A stretch of 64,000 nt of DNA from Metabacillus sp. B2-18 (GTDB lineage: Bacteria > Bacillota > Bacilli > Bacillales > Bacillaceae): the NCBI RefSeq assembly GCF_021117275.1, contig NZ_CP088245.1:1277501-1341500 (forward strand). The letters run 5' to 3'. Positions 26,160-33,800 of the stretch are shown piece after piece. The translations under genes were made by a program, and so were the position numbers. The notes beneath the pieces were generated by a model. It was not told where the DNA came from. It did not search any database and worked only from the letters and a program-made list of their open reading frames with translations. The stretch's first letter is position 1, and every line of letters begins with the position of its first letter.

Positions 26160-26689
26160 TGCTATATTGGGATATTTTTCTTGCCTTCTTTATACCAGGG
26201 ATTTTAGGTTACGGAGGTGGTCCGGCATCCATCCCGCTTGTAGAAAATGAGGTAGTGGATCGATATGGCTGGATGAACGTAAATGAATTTAGTGAAGTGC
26301 TTGCGTTGGGAAATGCTCTTCCAGGCCCAATTGCCACTAAGATGGCTGGTTATATTGGGTACCAACAAGGGGGAGTGTTAGGAAGTCTTGTTGGGATTTT
26401 TGCTACAGTTGCTCCTTCATTAATCTTAATGATCGTTTTATTAGGGTTTTTATATAAGTATAAGGATTCTCCAAAAGTAAAAAGAATGACAACATTCATT
26501 CGCCCTGCAATTGCAGTGTTATTAGGGATGATGGCATTTAGCTTTTTCTTTACCTCATATCAAGATACAGGAATATGGCAATCGCTCTTTCTGGTTGCGA
26601 TCAGCTTATTATTGTTAGAAAAGCTGAAAGTACACCCTGCATTAGTGATCGTTGGTGCGATGGGATATGGAGCTGTTTTTCTAGGGTGA
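26159..26689 (+). CDS. Half-size chromate transporter, second subunit
   Basis: A 176-aa single CHR domain membrane protein with GILGYGGGPASIPLVENEVV and LALGNALPGPIATKMAGYIGY, clearly paralogous to the gene just upstream. GTG start at 26159 overlaps the upstream stop; GAAAGGGGGAG lies just before it. The two proteins likely form a heterodimeric transporter equivalent to one long-chain ChrA. Confidence 0.88.
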   Translation: MLYWDIFLAFFIPGILGYGGGPASIPLVENEVVDRYGWMNVNEFSEVLALGNALPGPIATKMAGYIGYQQGGVLGSLVGIFATVAPSLILMIVLLGFLYKYKDSPKVKRMTTFIRPAIAVLLGMMAFSFFFTSYQDTGIWQSLFLVAISLLLLEKLKVHPALVIVGAMGYGAVFLG

Positions 26690-26859
26690 AATACTTCACT
26701 TGTTTTAGATGAATTTTACCCCATGCACATAAAGAAGCTAATATGTTCTAGGCTTCTACCACATTCACTTCATCCGCTTTTGGGGGAATTTGCTGGTAAA
26801 CAAAACGGTTTATGACTCCAATCTTTAAAATGATATTGTAACAATTCTGAAGTTTGACT

Positions 26860-26981
26860 AAGGAGTATCGAATTATTGAAAATGCGTCAATTTTTGAATT
26901 AACAGAAACAGAGATCCAGCAGATGATGCTTTAAATGAAAATAAACGTGTTGCACCAGATCCTAATAACTTTGACTTTTAA
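26860..26981 (+). pseudogene. Remnant of an aldo/keto reductase (C-terminal tail)
   Basis: From 26860 one frame reads KEYRIIENASIFELTETEIQQ and then meets a stop. Shifting by one base at about 26923 gives DALNENKRVAPDPNNFDF and a stop at 26981. Together these match the conserved C-terminal end of aldo/keto reductases of the 2,5-diketo-gluconate reductase type. The catalytic domain is absent upstream, so this is a decayed gene fragment with a frameshift and small deletions. Confidence 0.75.
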
Positions 26982-26983
26982 TA

Positions 26984-27022
26984 GGTACCCCGTCTTTTGA
27001 AGGCGGGGGTTTAGCATTTTTC
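26984..27022 (+). terminator. Terminator downstream of the AKR remnant
   Basis: ACCCCG and CGGGGGT arms around a TCTTTTGAAGG loop followed by TTTAGCATTTTT. It appears to be the old terminator of the decayed gene. Confidence 0.65.
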
Positions 27023-27050
27023 TACTAGCCTATATTTGTTTATTACCGGA

Positions 27051-27886
27051 AGAGTCGGGACGAGAAAAAGTGCAAAGAGCGAGTATGTGTCTCGATACCA
27101 GAGGAATCGGGACAAGCAAGGGTCCTAAAAGCAAATTTATGTCTGGATACCTGGGGAATCGGGACAAGCAAGGGTCCTAAAAGCAAATTTATGTCTGGAT
27201 ACCTGGGGAATCGGGACAAGCAATGGTCCTAAGAGCAAATTTATGTCTGGATACCAGAGGAATCGGGACAAGCAATGGTCCTAAGAGCAAATTTGTGTCT
27301 GGATACTAGAGGAATCGGGACAAGCAAGGGTCCTAAGAGCAAATTTGTGTCTGGATACTAGGGGAATCGGGACAAGTTAGGGTGCTAAGAGAGAAAATGT
27401 GTCTCGATACCAGAGGAATCGGACAAGCAAGAGCAAATTTGTGTCTGGATACCAGAGGAATCGGGACAAGCAAGGGTCCTAAGAGCAAATTTGTGTCTGG
27501 ATACCAGAGGAATCGGGACAAGCAAGGGTCCTAAGAGCAAATTTGTGTCTGGATACTAGGGGAATCGGGACAAGTTAGGGTGCTAAGAGAGAAAATGTGT
27601 CTCGATACCAGAGGAATCGGGACAAGCAAGGGTCCTAAGAGCAAATTTATGTCTCGATACCTGGGGAATCGGGACAAGCAAGGGTCCTAAGAGCAAATTT
27701 GTGTCTGGATACTAGGGGAATCGGGACAAGTTAGGGTGCTAAGAGAGAAAATGTGTCTCGATACCAGAGGAATCGGGACAAGCAAGGGTCCTAAAAGCAA
27801 ATTTATGTCTGGATACCAGAGGAATCGGGACAAGCAAGGGTCCTAAGAGCAAATATGTGTCTGGATACTAGGGGAATCGGGACAAG
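27051..27886. repeat. 52-bp tandem repeat array, about 16 units
   Basis: The motif GGAATCGGGACAAG recurs at 27103, 27155, 27207, 27259, 27311, 27363, 27415, 27457, 27509, 27561, 27613, 27665, 27717, 27769, 27821 and 27873. The spacing is exactly 52 bases except one 42-base unit (27415-27456, ten bases lost). A diverged unit precedes at 27051. Two unit types alternate: type A with GCAAGGGTCCTAAGAGC, and type B with GTTAGGGTGCTAAGAGAG at 27363, 27561 and 27717. Each unit junction can fold as a hairpin (TGTCTCGAT with ATCGGGACA). No credible protein is encoded. Confidence 0.95.
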
Positions 27887-28036
27887 GAATTAGAAAAGCA
27901 GTTAGAGGATACCTTTGAACTTTGAGATGCTGTTGTTGTAGAAAGTGTTTTAGGAGCACTTAATAGCCACAATCTTGATGTGATTATCATTGATGAATCA
28001 ACAGCAGCGGCGGTGTTAGAAAGAGTAACTAAATAG
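27887..28036 (+). pseudogene. Probable remnant of a SorC/DeoR-type sugar-binding regulator
   Basis: The frame from 27887 reads ELEKQLEDTFEL, a stop, then DAVVVESVLGALNSHNLDV and IIIDESTAAAVLERVTK before a stop at 28034. The first part resembles the beginning of the sugar-binding domain of SorC-family regulators, and the end resembles their C-terminal DE-x-TA-x-x-L segment, as if the middle was deleted. It abuts the 52-bp array directly. The identification is tentative. Confidence 0.5.
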
Positions 28037-28060
28037 AAGATTCATCATGTTAATCCTAAC

Positions 28061-28102
28061 AAAAAAAGCTTCAATTCCTATAAAAGGAACTGAAGCTTTT
28101 TC
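28061..28102. terminator. Bidirectional terminator
   Basis: AAAAAAGCTTCA and TGAAGCTTTTT arms with extra ATTCC/GGAAC pairing and a short loop. A-rich before and T-rich after, so it can stop transcription from both sides; it ends the minus-strand gene at 28102. Confidence 0.85.
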
Positions 28103-28950
28103 TATTCCCTAATTAACGGAAGAGTACAACAACGAAAGGCCCCACCAGATTTTATTATCTCCGTAATATCAACCTCTATAACATGAAAACCTCGTTCCCG
28201 AAGCTTCTGATTTACATCTTTATTAATTGGTAAGCTCAATACTCGCTTTTCTCCTATCGATAAAACATTAGTACCTAAAGTTGCTTGTTCTTCCTCTGTT
28301 ACCTCAATTAAGTTATAGCGAGATGATAACAGTTCTACCTTATTCTTTTCTATTTCGTTAGGAAAAATTAAAGCATCTTCCGGTGATAAGATATTAAAAA
28401 CACAATCTAAGTGTAAATATTTATCTGTAAATGGAACTTCAATAACGTCAAAAGTGGGTAACAGGCTTTGTAAATGCGAAATAGCATTTTCGTTTGTTCG
28501 ATTACTTACACCAACGTAAATTGTGTTTTGATCGATAAAAACATCGCCACCTTCGATTTTATCTCCAATCAAATTTGTGTAGGTAATTTGCTCCTTTTCT
28601 AGGTAATCGATAAAAGATGTTTCTTCTCCTTTTCTCACATCATGAGCCATGTCTGCCGCAAAAACTTGATGACCTAGTACAAATCCAATATCACGGGTGA
28701 AAACCTGCTCAGGAAAGTCTTTTCTAGGTGTAAGTAAGATTACTTCCACATCATTTTCTTTTAATGTATTAACTAAGTCTTTATGTTGCTGTTGAGCAAG
28801 TTTTGTGTCGATATTTTCTTCTAAAAATCTTTTTTGGATTTCATTTATTGGTTCTTTAATCGTCATAAATTCTGGTGAACATAAAACCACTTTTTTTAGA
28901 GTGTTATATTCAGAATTACAAGAGCATTTTATGTAATCAAGATTTTCCAT
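28102..28950 (-). CDS. Amidinohydrolase of the DDAH/arginine deiminase family
   Basis: 282 aa with the guanidine-modifying-enzyme fold. Landmarks: FTRDIGFVLG near residue 108, EGGDVF near 153, HLDCVFN near 202 (catalytic His) and the C-terminal GGAFRCCTLPL with the catalytic Cys at 274 or 275. The family includes dimethylarginine dimethylaminohydrolases and related Bacillus proteins such as YkgA; the exact substrate (methylated arginines or another guanidino compound) is not determined. AGGAGG precedes the ATG at 28950. Monocistronic, transcribed away from the sugar transport operon. Confidence 0.82.
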   Translation of the reverse strand: MENLDYIKCSCNSEYNTLKKVVLCSPEFMTIKEPINEIQKRFLEENIDTKLAQQQHKDLVNTLKENDVEVILLTPRKDFPEQVFTRDIGFVLGHQVFAADMAHDVRKGEETSFIDYLEKEQITYTNLIGDKIEGGDVFIDQNTIYVGVSNRTNENAISHLQSLLPTFDVIEVPFTDKYLHLDCVFNILSPEDALIFPNEIEKNKVELLSSRYNLIEVTEEEQATLGTNVLSIGEKRVLSLPINKDVNQKLRERGFHVIEVDITEIIKSGGAFRCCTLPLIRE

Positions 28951-29052
28951 GTTTTCCTCCTCATTTCATTCTTAATGTGTAATATTCCCTAACTCAGAAA
29001 ATTATTAAACGTTTGCAATTTAATCAAGCTTAGAAAAAATAATAATTTTTTG

Positions 29053-29081
29053 TTGTACAAATAAAAAATCTATGATATATT
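29053..29081 (+). promoter_or_regulatory. Sigma-A promoter of the sugar ABC operon
   Basis: TTGTAC (29053-29058), 17-base spacer, TATATT (29076-29081), about 215 bases before the binding-protein gene. The first LacI/CcpA-like operator lies just downstream. Confidence 0.6.
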
Positions 29082-29098
29082 TCTTTATGCAAGGTTAG

Positions 29099-29114
29099 TG
29101 CAAACGATTTCGCA
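29099..29114 (+). promoter_or_regulatory. LacI/CcpA-type operator 1 upstream of the sugar ABC operon
   Basis: TGCAAACGATTTCGCA, with central CG, fits 13 of 14 positions of the cre consensus as I recall it and is also a typical LacI-family operator. It lies just downstream of the predicted start of transcription. Confidence 0.6.
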
Positions 29115-29228
29115 AGCTGTTGCACAATATAACATAGGAAAATTCTCACGGTAGCCTTATTAGTCATTATGAAATAGTAGATTAAGAGGTTGTAAGTAAG
29201 GATCTCTATGTTTTTTTAAAAGGGTTTG

Positions 29229-29242
29229 TGCAAACGTTTCCT
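29229..29242 (+). promoter_or_regulatory. LacI/CcpA-type operator 2 upstream of the sugar ABC operon
   Basis: TGCAAACGTTTCCT shares the TGCAAACG half-site with operator 1, 130 bases upstream. Either could bind the LacI regulator at 32573 or CcpA; the spacing would permit looping. Confidence 0.6.
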
Positions 29243-29294
29243 CACTCGCCTGAAATAGCGCAAGAGCGCAAATAAATAAAACGGGGGTAAAAAA

Positions 29295-30605
29295 ATGGGA
29301 AGTAAAAAAATATTTTTAAGCTTTTTCTCGATTCTATTTCTTGTAAGCGTTGTATTAGCTGGTTGTTCCGGCAGTGACTCTTCTTCTGAAAAAGAAGGAT
29401 CAGGTTCTGAAGGAGATCAAGTAACTCTAGATATTTTCCAATTTAAAGTAGAATTCAAAGATCAGTTTGAAGCAGTAGCAGAGCAATACCAAGAAGCTAA
29501 TCCAGGGGTAAAGATTAATATCCAAACTGTAGGTGGCGGAGAAGATTATGGTGCAGCGTTAAGATCTAAATTTGCATCTGGTGACGAGCCTGCAATTTTC
29601 AATATTGGTGGTCCGACTGACGTCATTGACTGGGAAGATAGTTTAGCTGATTTAACTGACTCTGCTGCAGCTGGTGCGGCACTTGAAGGTACACTTGACG
29701 GTGTAACGAAAGATGATCAAGTACTAGGCTTACCATTCAACCAAGAAGGTTATGGTCTAATTTATAACACTGAAATTTTTGAGAAAGCGGGAATTAACCC
29801 TGCAGATATTAAAGATATGGCTTCTTTAGAAGCAGCTGTTAAAACTTTAGATGAAAAGAAATCAGACCTAGGTTTAGAAGCAGTATTTGCATTACCTGCA
29901 AAAGAAACTTGGGTAACAGGTTTACACTTATCAAACGCATTTATTTCTCCAGAATTTGATGGAAACGTAACAAGTGCATTTGAATCTAAAACAGTTGATT
30001 TTAAATATGGCGATGCAATGAAAAACTTTATTGATCTTCAAAATAAACACTCAGTTCAACCTGTTGTAAGTCTTGATTATTCTCAACAAGTTGAAGAATT
30101 ATTCTCTACTGGAAAAGTAGCAATGATTCAACAAGGTAACTGGGTATACGGTTCAATCGCTGGAATTGACGAAGAGTTAGCAAACAACAAGGTTGGGATC
30201 TTACCTATCCCGGTTCCAGGATACAAAGAAGATGCAATTCCAGTAGGAGTTCCAATGTACTGGGCTGTTAACAAAAACAAAGATGAAAAAGTAATTGAAG
30301 AAGCTACAAAATTCCTAGATTGGTTATACACATCTGATGAAGGTAAAGAAGTTGTAATAAATGATTTCAAATTTGTTCCAGCTTATGAAGGCTACGATGC
30401 ATCAAAAATTACAGATCCACTTTCAAAACAAGTCTATGAGTATGCAGAAGCAGGAAAAACAATTGGATGGGTATTTATGGGTTATCCAGCGAACTGGGGT
30501 CAAGATAAACTAGGCGCTAATATCCAAAAATACTTAGCTGAAGAAGCTACTTGGGAAGAGATTGTTGAAGATTCAAAAGCTGCTTGGGCAGAGTCTAAAG
30601 AATAA
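29295..30605 (+). CDS. Sugar ABC transporter, substrate-binding lipoprotein
   Basis: A 436-aa family 1 extracellular solute-binding protein anchored to the outer membrane leaflet by its lipobox VVLAGC (Cys24), followed by a Ser/Glu/Gly-rich linker. The mature protein begins VTLDIFQFKVEFKDQFEAVAEQY and has the usual two-lobed pattern with DEPAIFNIGGP and KVAMIQQGNWVYGSI. The downstream alpha-glucosidase suggests an alpha-glucoside or isomalto-/malto-oligosaccharide ligand. No ATPase gene is in the operon, so a shared ATPase such as MsmX is expected. A hairpin at 30620 separates it from the permease genes, favouring excess binding protein. Confidence 0.9.
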   Translation: MGSKKIFLSFFSILFLVSVVLAGCSGSDSSSEKEGSGSEGDQVTLDIFQFKVEFKDQFEAVAEQYQEANPGVKINIQTVGGGEDYGAALRSKFASGDEPAIFNIGGPTDVIDWEDSLADLTDSAAAGAALEGTLDGVTKDDQVLGLPFNQEGYGLIYNTEIFEKAGINPADIKDMASLEAAVKTLDEKKSDLGLEAVFALPAKETWVTGLHLSNAFISPEFDGNVTSAFESKTVDFKYGDAMKNFIDLQNKHSVQPVVSLDYSQQVEELFSTGKVAMIQQGNWVYGSIAGIDEELANNKVGILPIPVPGYKEDAIPVGVPMYWAVNKNKDEKVIEEATKFLDWLYTSDEGKEVVINDFKFVPAYEGYDASKITDPLSKQVYEYAEAGKTIGWVFMGYPANWGQDKLGANIQKYLAEEATWEEIVEDSKAAWAESKE

Positions 30606-30619
30606 GGTGGAGATGGATA

Positions 30620-30655
30620 AAGCAAAGTAGCAGATTGTTGCTACTTTGTTTTATT
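30620..30655 (+). terminator. Hairpin between binding protein and permease genes (partial terminator)
   Basis: CAAAGTAGCA / TGCTACTTTG arms with a 6-base loop followed by TTTTATT. As it is inside the operon it probably acts as an attenuator or 3' stabiliser, lowering permease expression. Confidence 0.75.
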
Positions 30656-30687
30656 AATCCATGTAAGGAGTGGCTTTGTTATAAGCT

Positions 30688-30728
30688 GCTCCATAAACAA
30701 AGGTGCTTATAACCTTCGTTTATGGAGC
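30688..30728 (+). terminator. Second hairpin upstream of the permease gene
   Basis: GCTCCATAAAC and GTTTATGGAGC are perfect 11-bp arms with additional AAGG/CCTT pairing inside. It lacks a T run, so mRNA stabilisation or a regulatory role is as likely as termination. Confidence 0.5.
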
Positions 30729-30791
30729 GACTTATAGATTGAGCGCTTGACTACTACATTAAAAAAGCAAAAAAGTGTTGGAGGGATTCAC

Positions 30792-31655
30792 ATGATGCGT
30801 ACTCGGGATCTATCATATTGGTTATTCTTAGCACCTGTCCTGTTTGCATTGGCAATGGTTATAATCATACCTTTAATAATTGGTGTTTATTATTCATTTA
30901 CAGATTGGAACGGAATTAAGATTGGTTCATTTGTTGGACTTGAGAATTATATTGATGCTTTTAAGGATGAAGAATTTCTAGCATCACTTTGGTTCACAAC
31001 GAAGTTTTCCGTTGTATCTGTTTTATTAACAAATGCTATTGGATTAGGTTTAGCGTTAATTGTCACAACAAAAATTAAATCAAGTAAATTCTTAAGAACT
31101 ATTTTCTTTATGCCTAACTTAATTGGTGGATTAATTTTAGGTTTTATCTGGCAGTTTATTTTCATTAAGGTTTTTGCCGGAATTGGAGATGTATTAGGTA
31201 TAGAATCATTAAAAGGCTGGTTATCAACGACAGAAACTGGATTTTGGGGATTAGTCATTTTAATGAGCTGGCAAATGTCAGGCTATATCATGATTATTTA
31301 TATTGCTTACTTAGAGGGTCTGCCAAGTGAGTTACTTGAAGCTTCTGAGATTGATGGAGCAGGACCTTTCCAACGATTCAGATATATTATTTTCCCACTT
31401 GTTGCACCAGCATTTACAGTAAGTATGTTCTTAACTCTATCAAACTCGTTTAAGCTATACGATCAGAACTTATCCTTAACAAGTGGTGGACCGTATAATT
31501 CAACACAAATGGTTGCGATGGAAATCTTTAAAACAGCTTTTGGTGAAAGAGATATGGCTTACGCTCAAGCAAAAGCAGTTGTCTTCTTTATTATTGTTGC
31601 CGTCATCTCATTAACTCAGGTGTATATGAACAAGAAGAAGGAGGTTGAAGTATAA
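30792..31655 (+). CDS. Sugar ABC transporter permease (MalF-type)
   Basis: A 287-aa membrane permease with six hydrophobic helices. It carries LSYWLFLAPVLFALAMVIIIPLIIGVYYSF at the N-terminus and the EAA loop near residue 187 (LPSELLEASEIDGAGPFQRFRYIIFPLV) that contacts the ATPase. ATG 30792 is chosen because GGAGGG lies 6 bases upstream. Its stop overlaps the start of the second permease (TAATG). Confidence 0.92.
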   Translation: MMRTRDLSYWLFLAPVLFALAMVIIIPLIIGVYYSFTDWNGIKIGSFVGLENYIDAFKDEEFLASLWFTTKFSVVSVLLTNAIGLGLALIVTTKIKSSKFLRTIFFMPNLIGGLILGFIWQFIFIKVFAGIGDVLGIESLKGWLSTTETGFWGLVILMSWQMSGYIMIIYIAYLEGLPSELLEASEIDGAGPFQRFRYIIFPLVAPAFTVSMFLTLSNSFKLYDQNLSLTSGGPYNSTQMVAMEIFKTAFGERDMAYAQAKAVVFFIIVAVISLTQVYMNKKKEVEV

Positions 31656-32470
31656 TGAGAAGTAAATATCAATTTCCTGTTGAAATCTTGGGTGTTGTTT
31701 TAGGGATTATCTGGTTAGCACCTTTTTACTTAATGATCGTTAACTCGTTAAAAACAAAGAGAGAAATCTTTACTGATGTATTGAAGTTACCGGAAGAGTT
31801 TACACTTGATAATTATTTTCAAGCTTTTGAAGAGCTTGACTTTATTCAAACATTTTTCAACTCATTACTTATTACTGTGATTAGTGTTGCGATTATCATT
31901 ATTTTCTCATCAATGGCAGCCTATGCACTTTCAAGAAACAAGAGCAAAACAAGTACCATTCTTTTTATGCTATTTGTAGCGGCGATGTTAATTCCTTTCC
32001 AGTCAGTAATGATTCCGCTTGTTACTGTGTTTGGACAAATCGAAATGTTAAACAGAGTCGGATTAATCTTCATGTATTTAGGTTTTGGTAGCAGTTTATC
32101 AATTTTCTTATTCCACGGTTCATTAAATGGAATTTCTAAATCATTGGATGAAGCTGCAACAATTGATGGATGCAATAAGTTCCAGGTTTTCTGGTACATC
32201 ATTTTCCCAATATTGAAGCCTATTACTGTAACGGTCGCAATTCTAAATATCATTTACATTTGGAATGATTACCTATTGCCTTCATTAGTTATAAATCAAG
32301 AAGGACTTCAAACAATACCTTTAAAAATGTTTTTCTTCTTTGGTGAATATACAAAGCAATGGCACTTAGCTCTTGCGGGCTTAACAATTGCGATTATTCC
32401 TGTTATTATCGTGTATTTCTTTGCACAACGTGAAATTATTAAAGGAATTTCTGAAGGTGCAGTAAAATAA
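31655..32470 (+). CDS. Sugar ABC transporter permease (MalG-type)
   Basis: A 271-aa permease with six helices. The N-terminal half has LAPFYLMIVNSLKTKREIF, and the EAA loop reads ISKSLDEAATIDGCNKFQVFWYIIFPILKP near residue 165. It is translationally coupled to the first permease. The two permeases form the channel for the importer whose binding protein is encoded at 29295. Confidence 0.92.
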   Translation: MRSKYQFPVEILGVVLGIIWLAPFYLMIVNSLKTKREIFTDVLKLPEEFTLDNYFQAFEELDFIQTFFNSLLITVISVAIIIIFSSMAAYALSRNKSKTSTILFMLFVAAMLIPFQSVMIPLVTVFGQIEMLNRVGLIFMYLGFGSSLSIFLFHGSLNGISKSLDEAATIDGCNKFQVFWYIIFPILKPITVTVAILNIIYIWNDYLLPSLVINQEGLQTIPLKMFFFFGEYTKQWHLALAGLTIAIIPVIIVYFFAQREIIKGISEGAVK

Positions 32471-32484
32471 TTGAAGTGAAAGTA

Positions 32485-32498
32485 GAAAAGCGTTTCCA
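32485..32498 (+). promoter_or_regulatory. cre/LacI-like site upstream of the lacI gene
   Basis: GAAAAGCGTTTCCA matches 12 of 14 positions of the cre consensus. It lies 75 bases before the LacI-family regulator, suggesting autoregulation or CcpA control. Confidence 0.5.
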
Positions 32499-32572
32499 TT
32501 ATCCTTCTCGACGTATTATGATAGAAATAAGAATTGGTGTTTCTAACACCTGCAATTAGTAAGGAGGCAGCA

Positions 32573-33595
32573 ATGATCGTAACAATTAAAGATGTTGCAA
32601 AACGAGCGAATGTAGCTCCTTCAACTGTGTCGAGGGTTATTGCAAACAGTCCTCGTATTAGTGAGCAAACAAAAAAACGAGTTCGAGAAGTAATGGAGGA
32701 ACTAGGATATCATCCAAATTTTCAGGCGCGCAGCTTAGTTGCAAAAAGTACTCAAACAATCGGTGTGGTTATGCCAAATTCAGCGTACTATGCCTTTCAA
32801 AATCCCTTTTTCCCGGAAGTATTAAGAGGGATTAGTACAAGCGCACATGAAAATAAATATGGAATTTATTTATCTACAGGATCGGATGAAAACGAAATCT
32901 TTAATGAAGTTGTATCGATGGTCCAAGGTAGACGTGTTGATGGCATTGTCCTTCTATATTCAAGAATTAACGATAAAACAATGAAATTTTTACATGACTC
33001 AAATTTTCCTTTTGTTGTTGTGGGCAGACCTTTTGAAAATGAGGAAAGAATTTCATTTGTTGATAACGATAATATTTATATAACAAAACAAGTCACAAAA
33101 TATTTAATTGAACTTGGGCACCGTCATATTGCATTTGTTGGAGGTAGTCTTCATTTTGTCGTAACTATTGATCGTTTAAATGGATATAAGTTGGCACTAG
33201 AGGAAGCTGATATTCCGTTTAATGAAGAATATATGGTCCACGAAGAATACATTAAGGAAAACGGGAGAGAAGCGATCAGGCTTCTTATGTCCTTAGACTC
33301 TCCACCAACGGCACTTGTGACGCAAGATGATTTAATTGCATATGAAATGATTAGTCATTTAGAGGATATGAATGTAAGTGTTCCAAATGATATCTCTATT
33401 ATAAGCTTTAACAATTTAATGCTTTCTGAACATTCAAAACCGCCTTTAACTTCAGTTGATATTTGCATTTATCAACTAGGCTTAGAAGCAACAAATTGCT
33501 TAATTGAGAAAATGAACAAACCAGATTCTTTGCCGAAAAGAATTACAATTCCTACTAAATTCATTGAACGTAAATCATGTGAAAAAAAGAAATAG
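32573..33595 (+). CDS. LacI-family regulator of the alpha-glucoside operon
   Basis: About 340 aa: a LacI helix-turn-helix (TIKDVAKRANVAPSTVSRVIANSPRISEQTKKRV, residues 3-36) with hinge, then a periplasmic-binding-protein-like effector domain from about residue 60. ATG 32573 sits 6 bases after AAGGAGG. It lies between the ABC importer and the alpha-glucosidase, so it most likely represses both until an alpha-glucoside or derivative binds. Candidate operators with a TGCAAACG core lie upstream of the importer. Confidence 0.9.
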   Translation: MIVTIKDVAKRANVAPSTVSRVIANSPRISEQTKKRVREVMEELGYHPNFQARSLVAKSTQTIGVVMPNSAYYAFQNPFFPEVLRGISTSAHENKYGIYLSTGSDENEIFNEVVSMVQGRRVDGIVLLYSRINDKTMKFLHDSNFPFVVVGRPFENEERISFVDNDNIYITKQVTKYLIELGHRHIAFVGGSLHFVVTIDRLNGYKLALEEADIPFNEEYMVHEEYIKENGREAIRLLMSLDSPPTALVTQDDLIAYEMISHLEDMNVSVPNDISIISFNNLMLSEHSKPPLTSVDICIYQLGLEATNCLIEKMNKPDSLPKRITIPTKFIERKSCEKKK

Positions 33596-33602
33596 GTTTA
33601 TT

Positions 33603-33673
33603 GTAAAAAGGATAATTGATCGCAATGTATTGAAATGTGTACATACATTTGATCATTTGTCCTTTTCTTTTAT
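33603..33673 (+). terminator. Imperfect terminator after the lacI gene
   Basis: AAAAAGGATAATTGATC pairs imperfectly with GATCATTTGTCCTTTT, with an inner ATGTA/TACAT stem, ending in a T-rich run. Confidence 0.6.
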
Positions 33674-33800
33674 AACATGAACGGTTCTGCATTCACATAA
33701 TAATAAATGTGTATGCCTCATGATAATGGAGAAAACTAGGAAAATGAACAGTACAGAAAACTATGAGCCCAAAATTAATTCGCATAAGAGAGGAAGTAAC

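Noticed and set aside
27333..27521. 62-aa minus-strand open frame inside the 52-bp array
   Set aside because: It is a translation of the repeat unit itself, has no ribosome site and shifts frame with unit length.
27051..27886. 52-bp array considered as a CRISPR
   Set aside because: The whole unit repeats without unique spacers, and no cas genes are nearby.
33720..33800. 27-residue N-terminal extension of the alpha-glucosidase
   Set aside because: The family begins at MNKIWWKEAVAYQ, and the ribosome site lies before ATG 33801.
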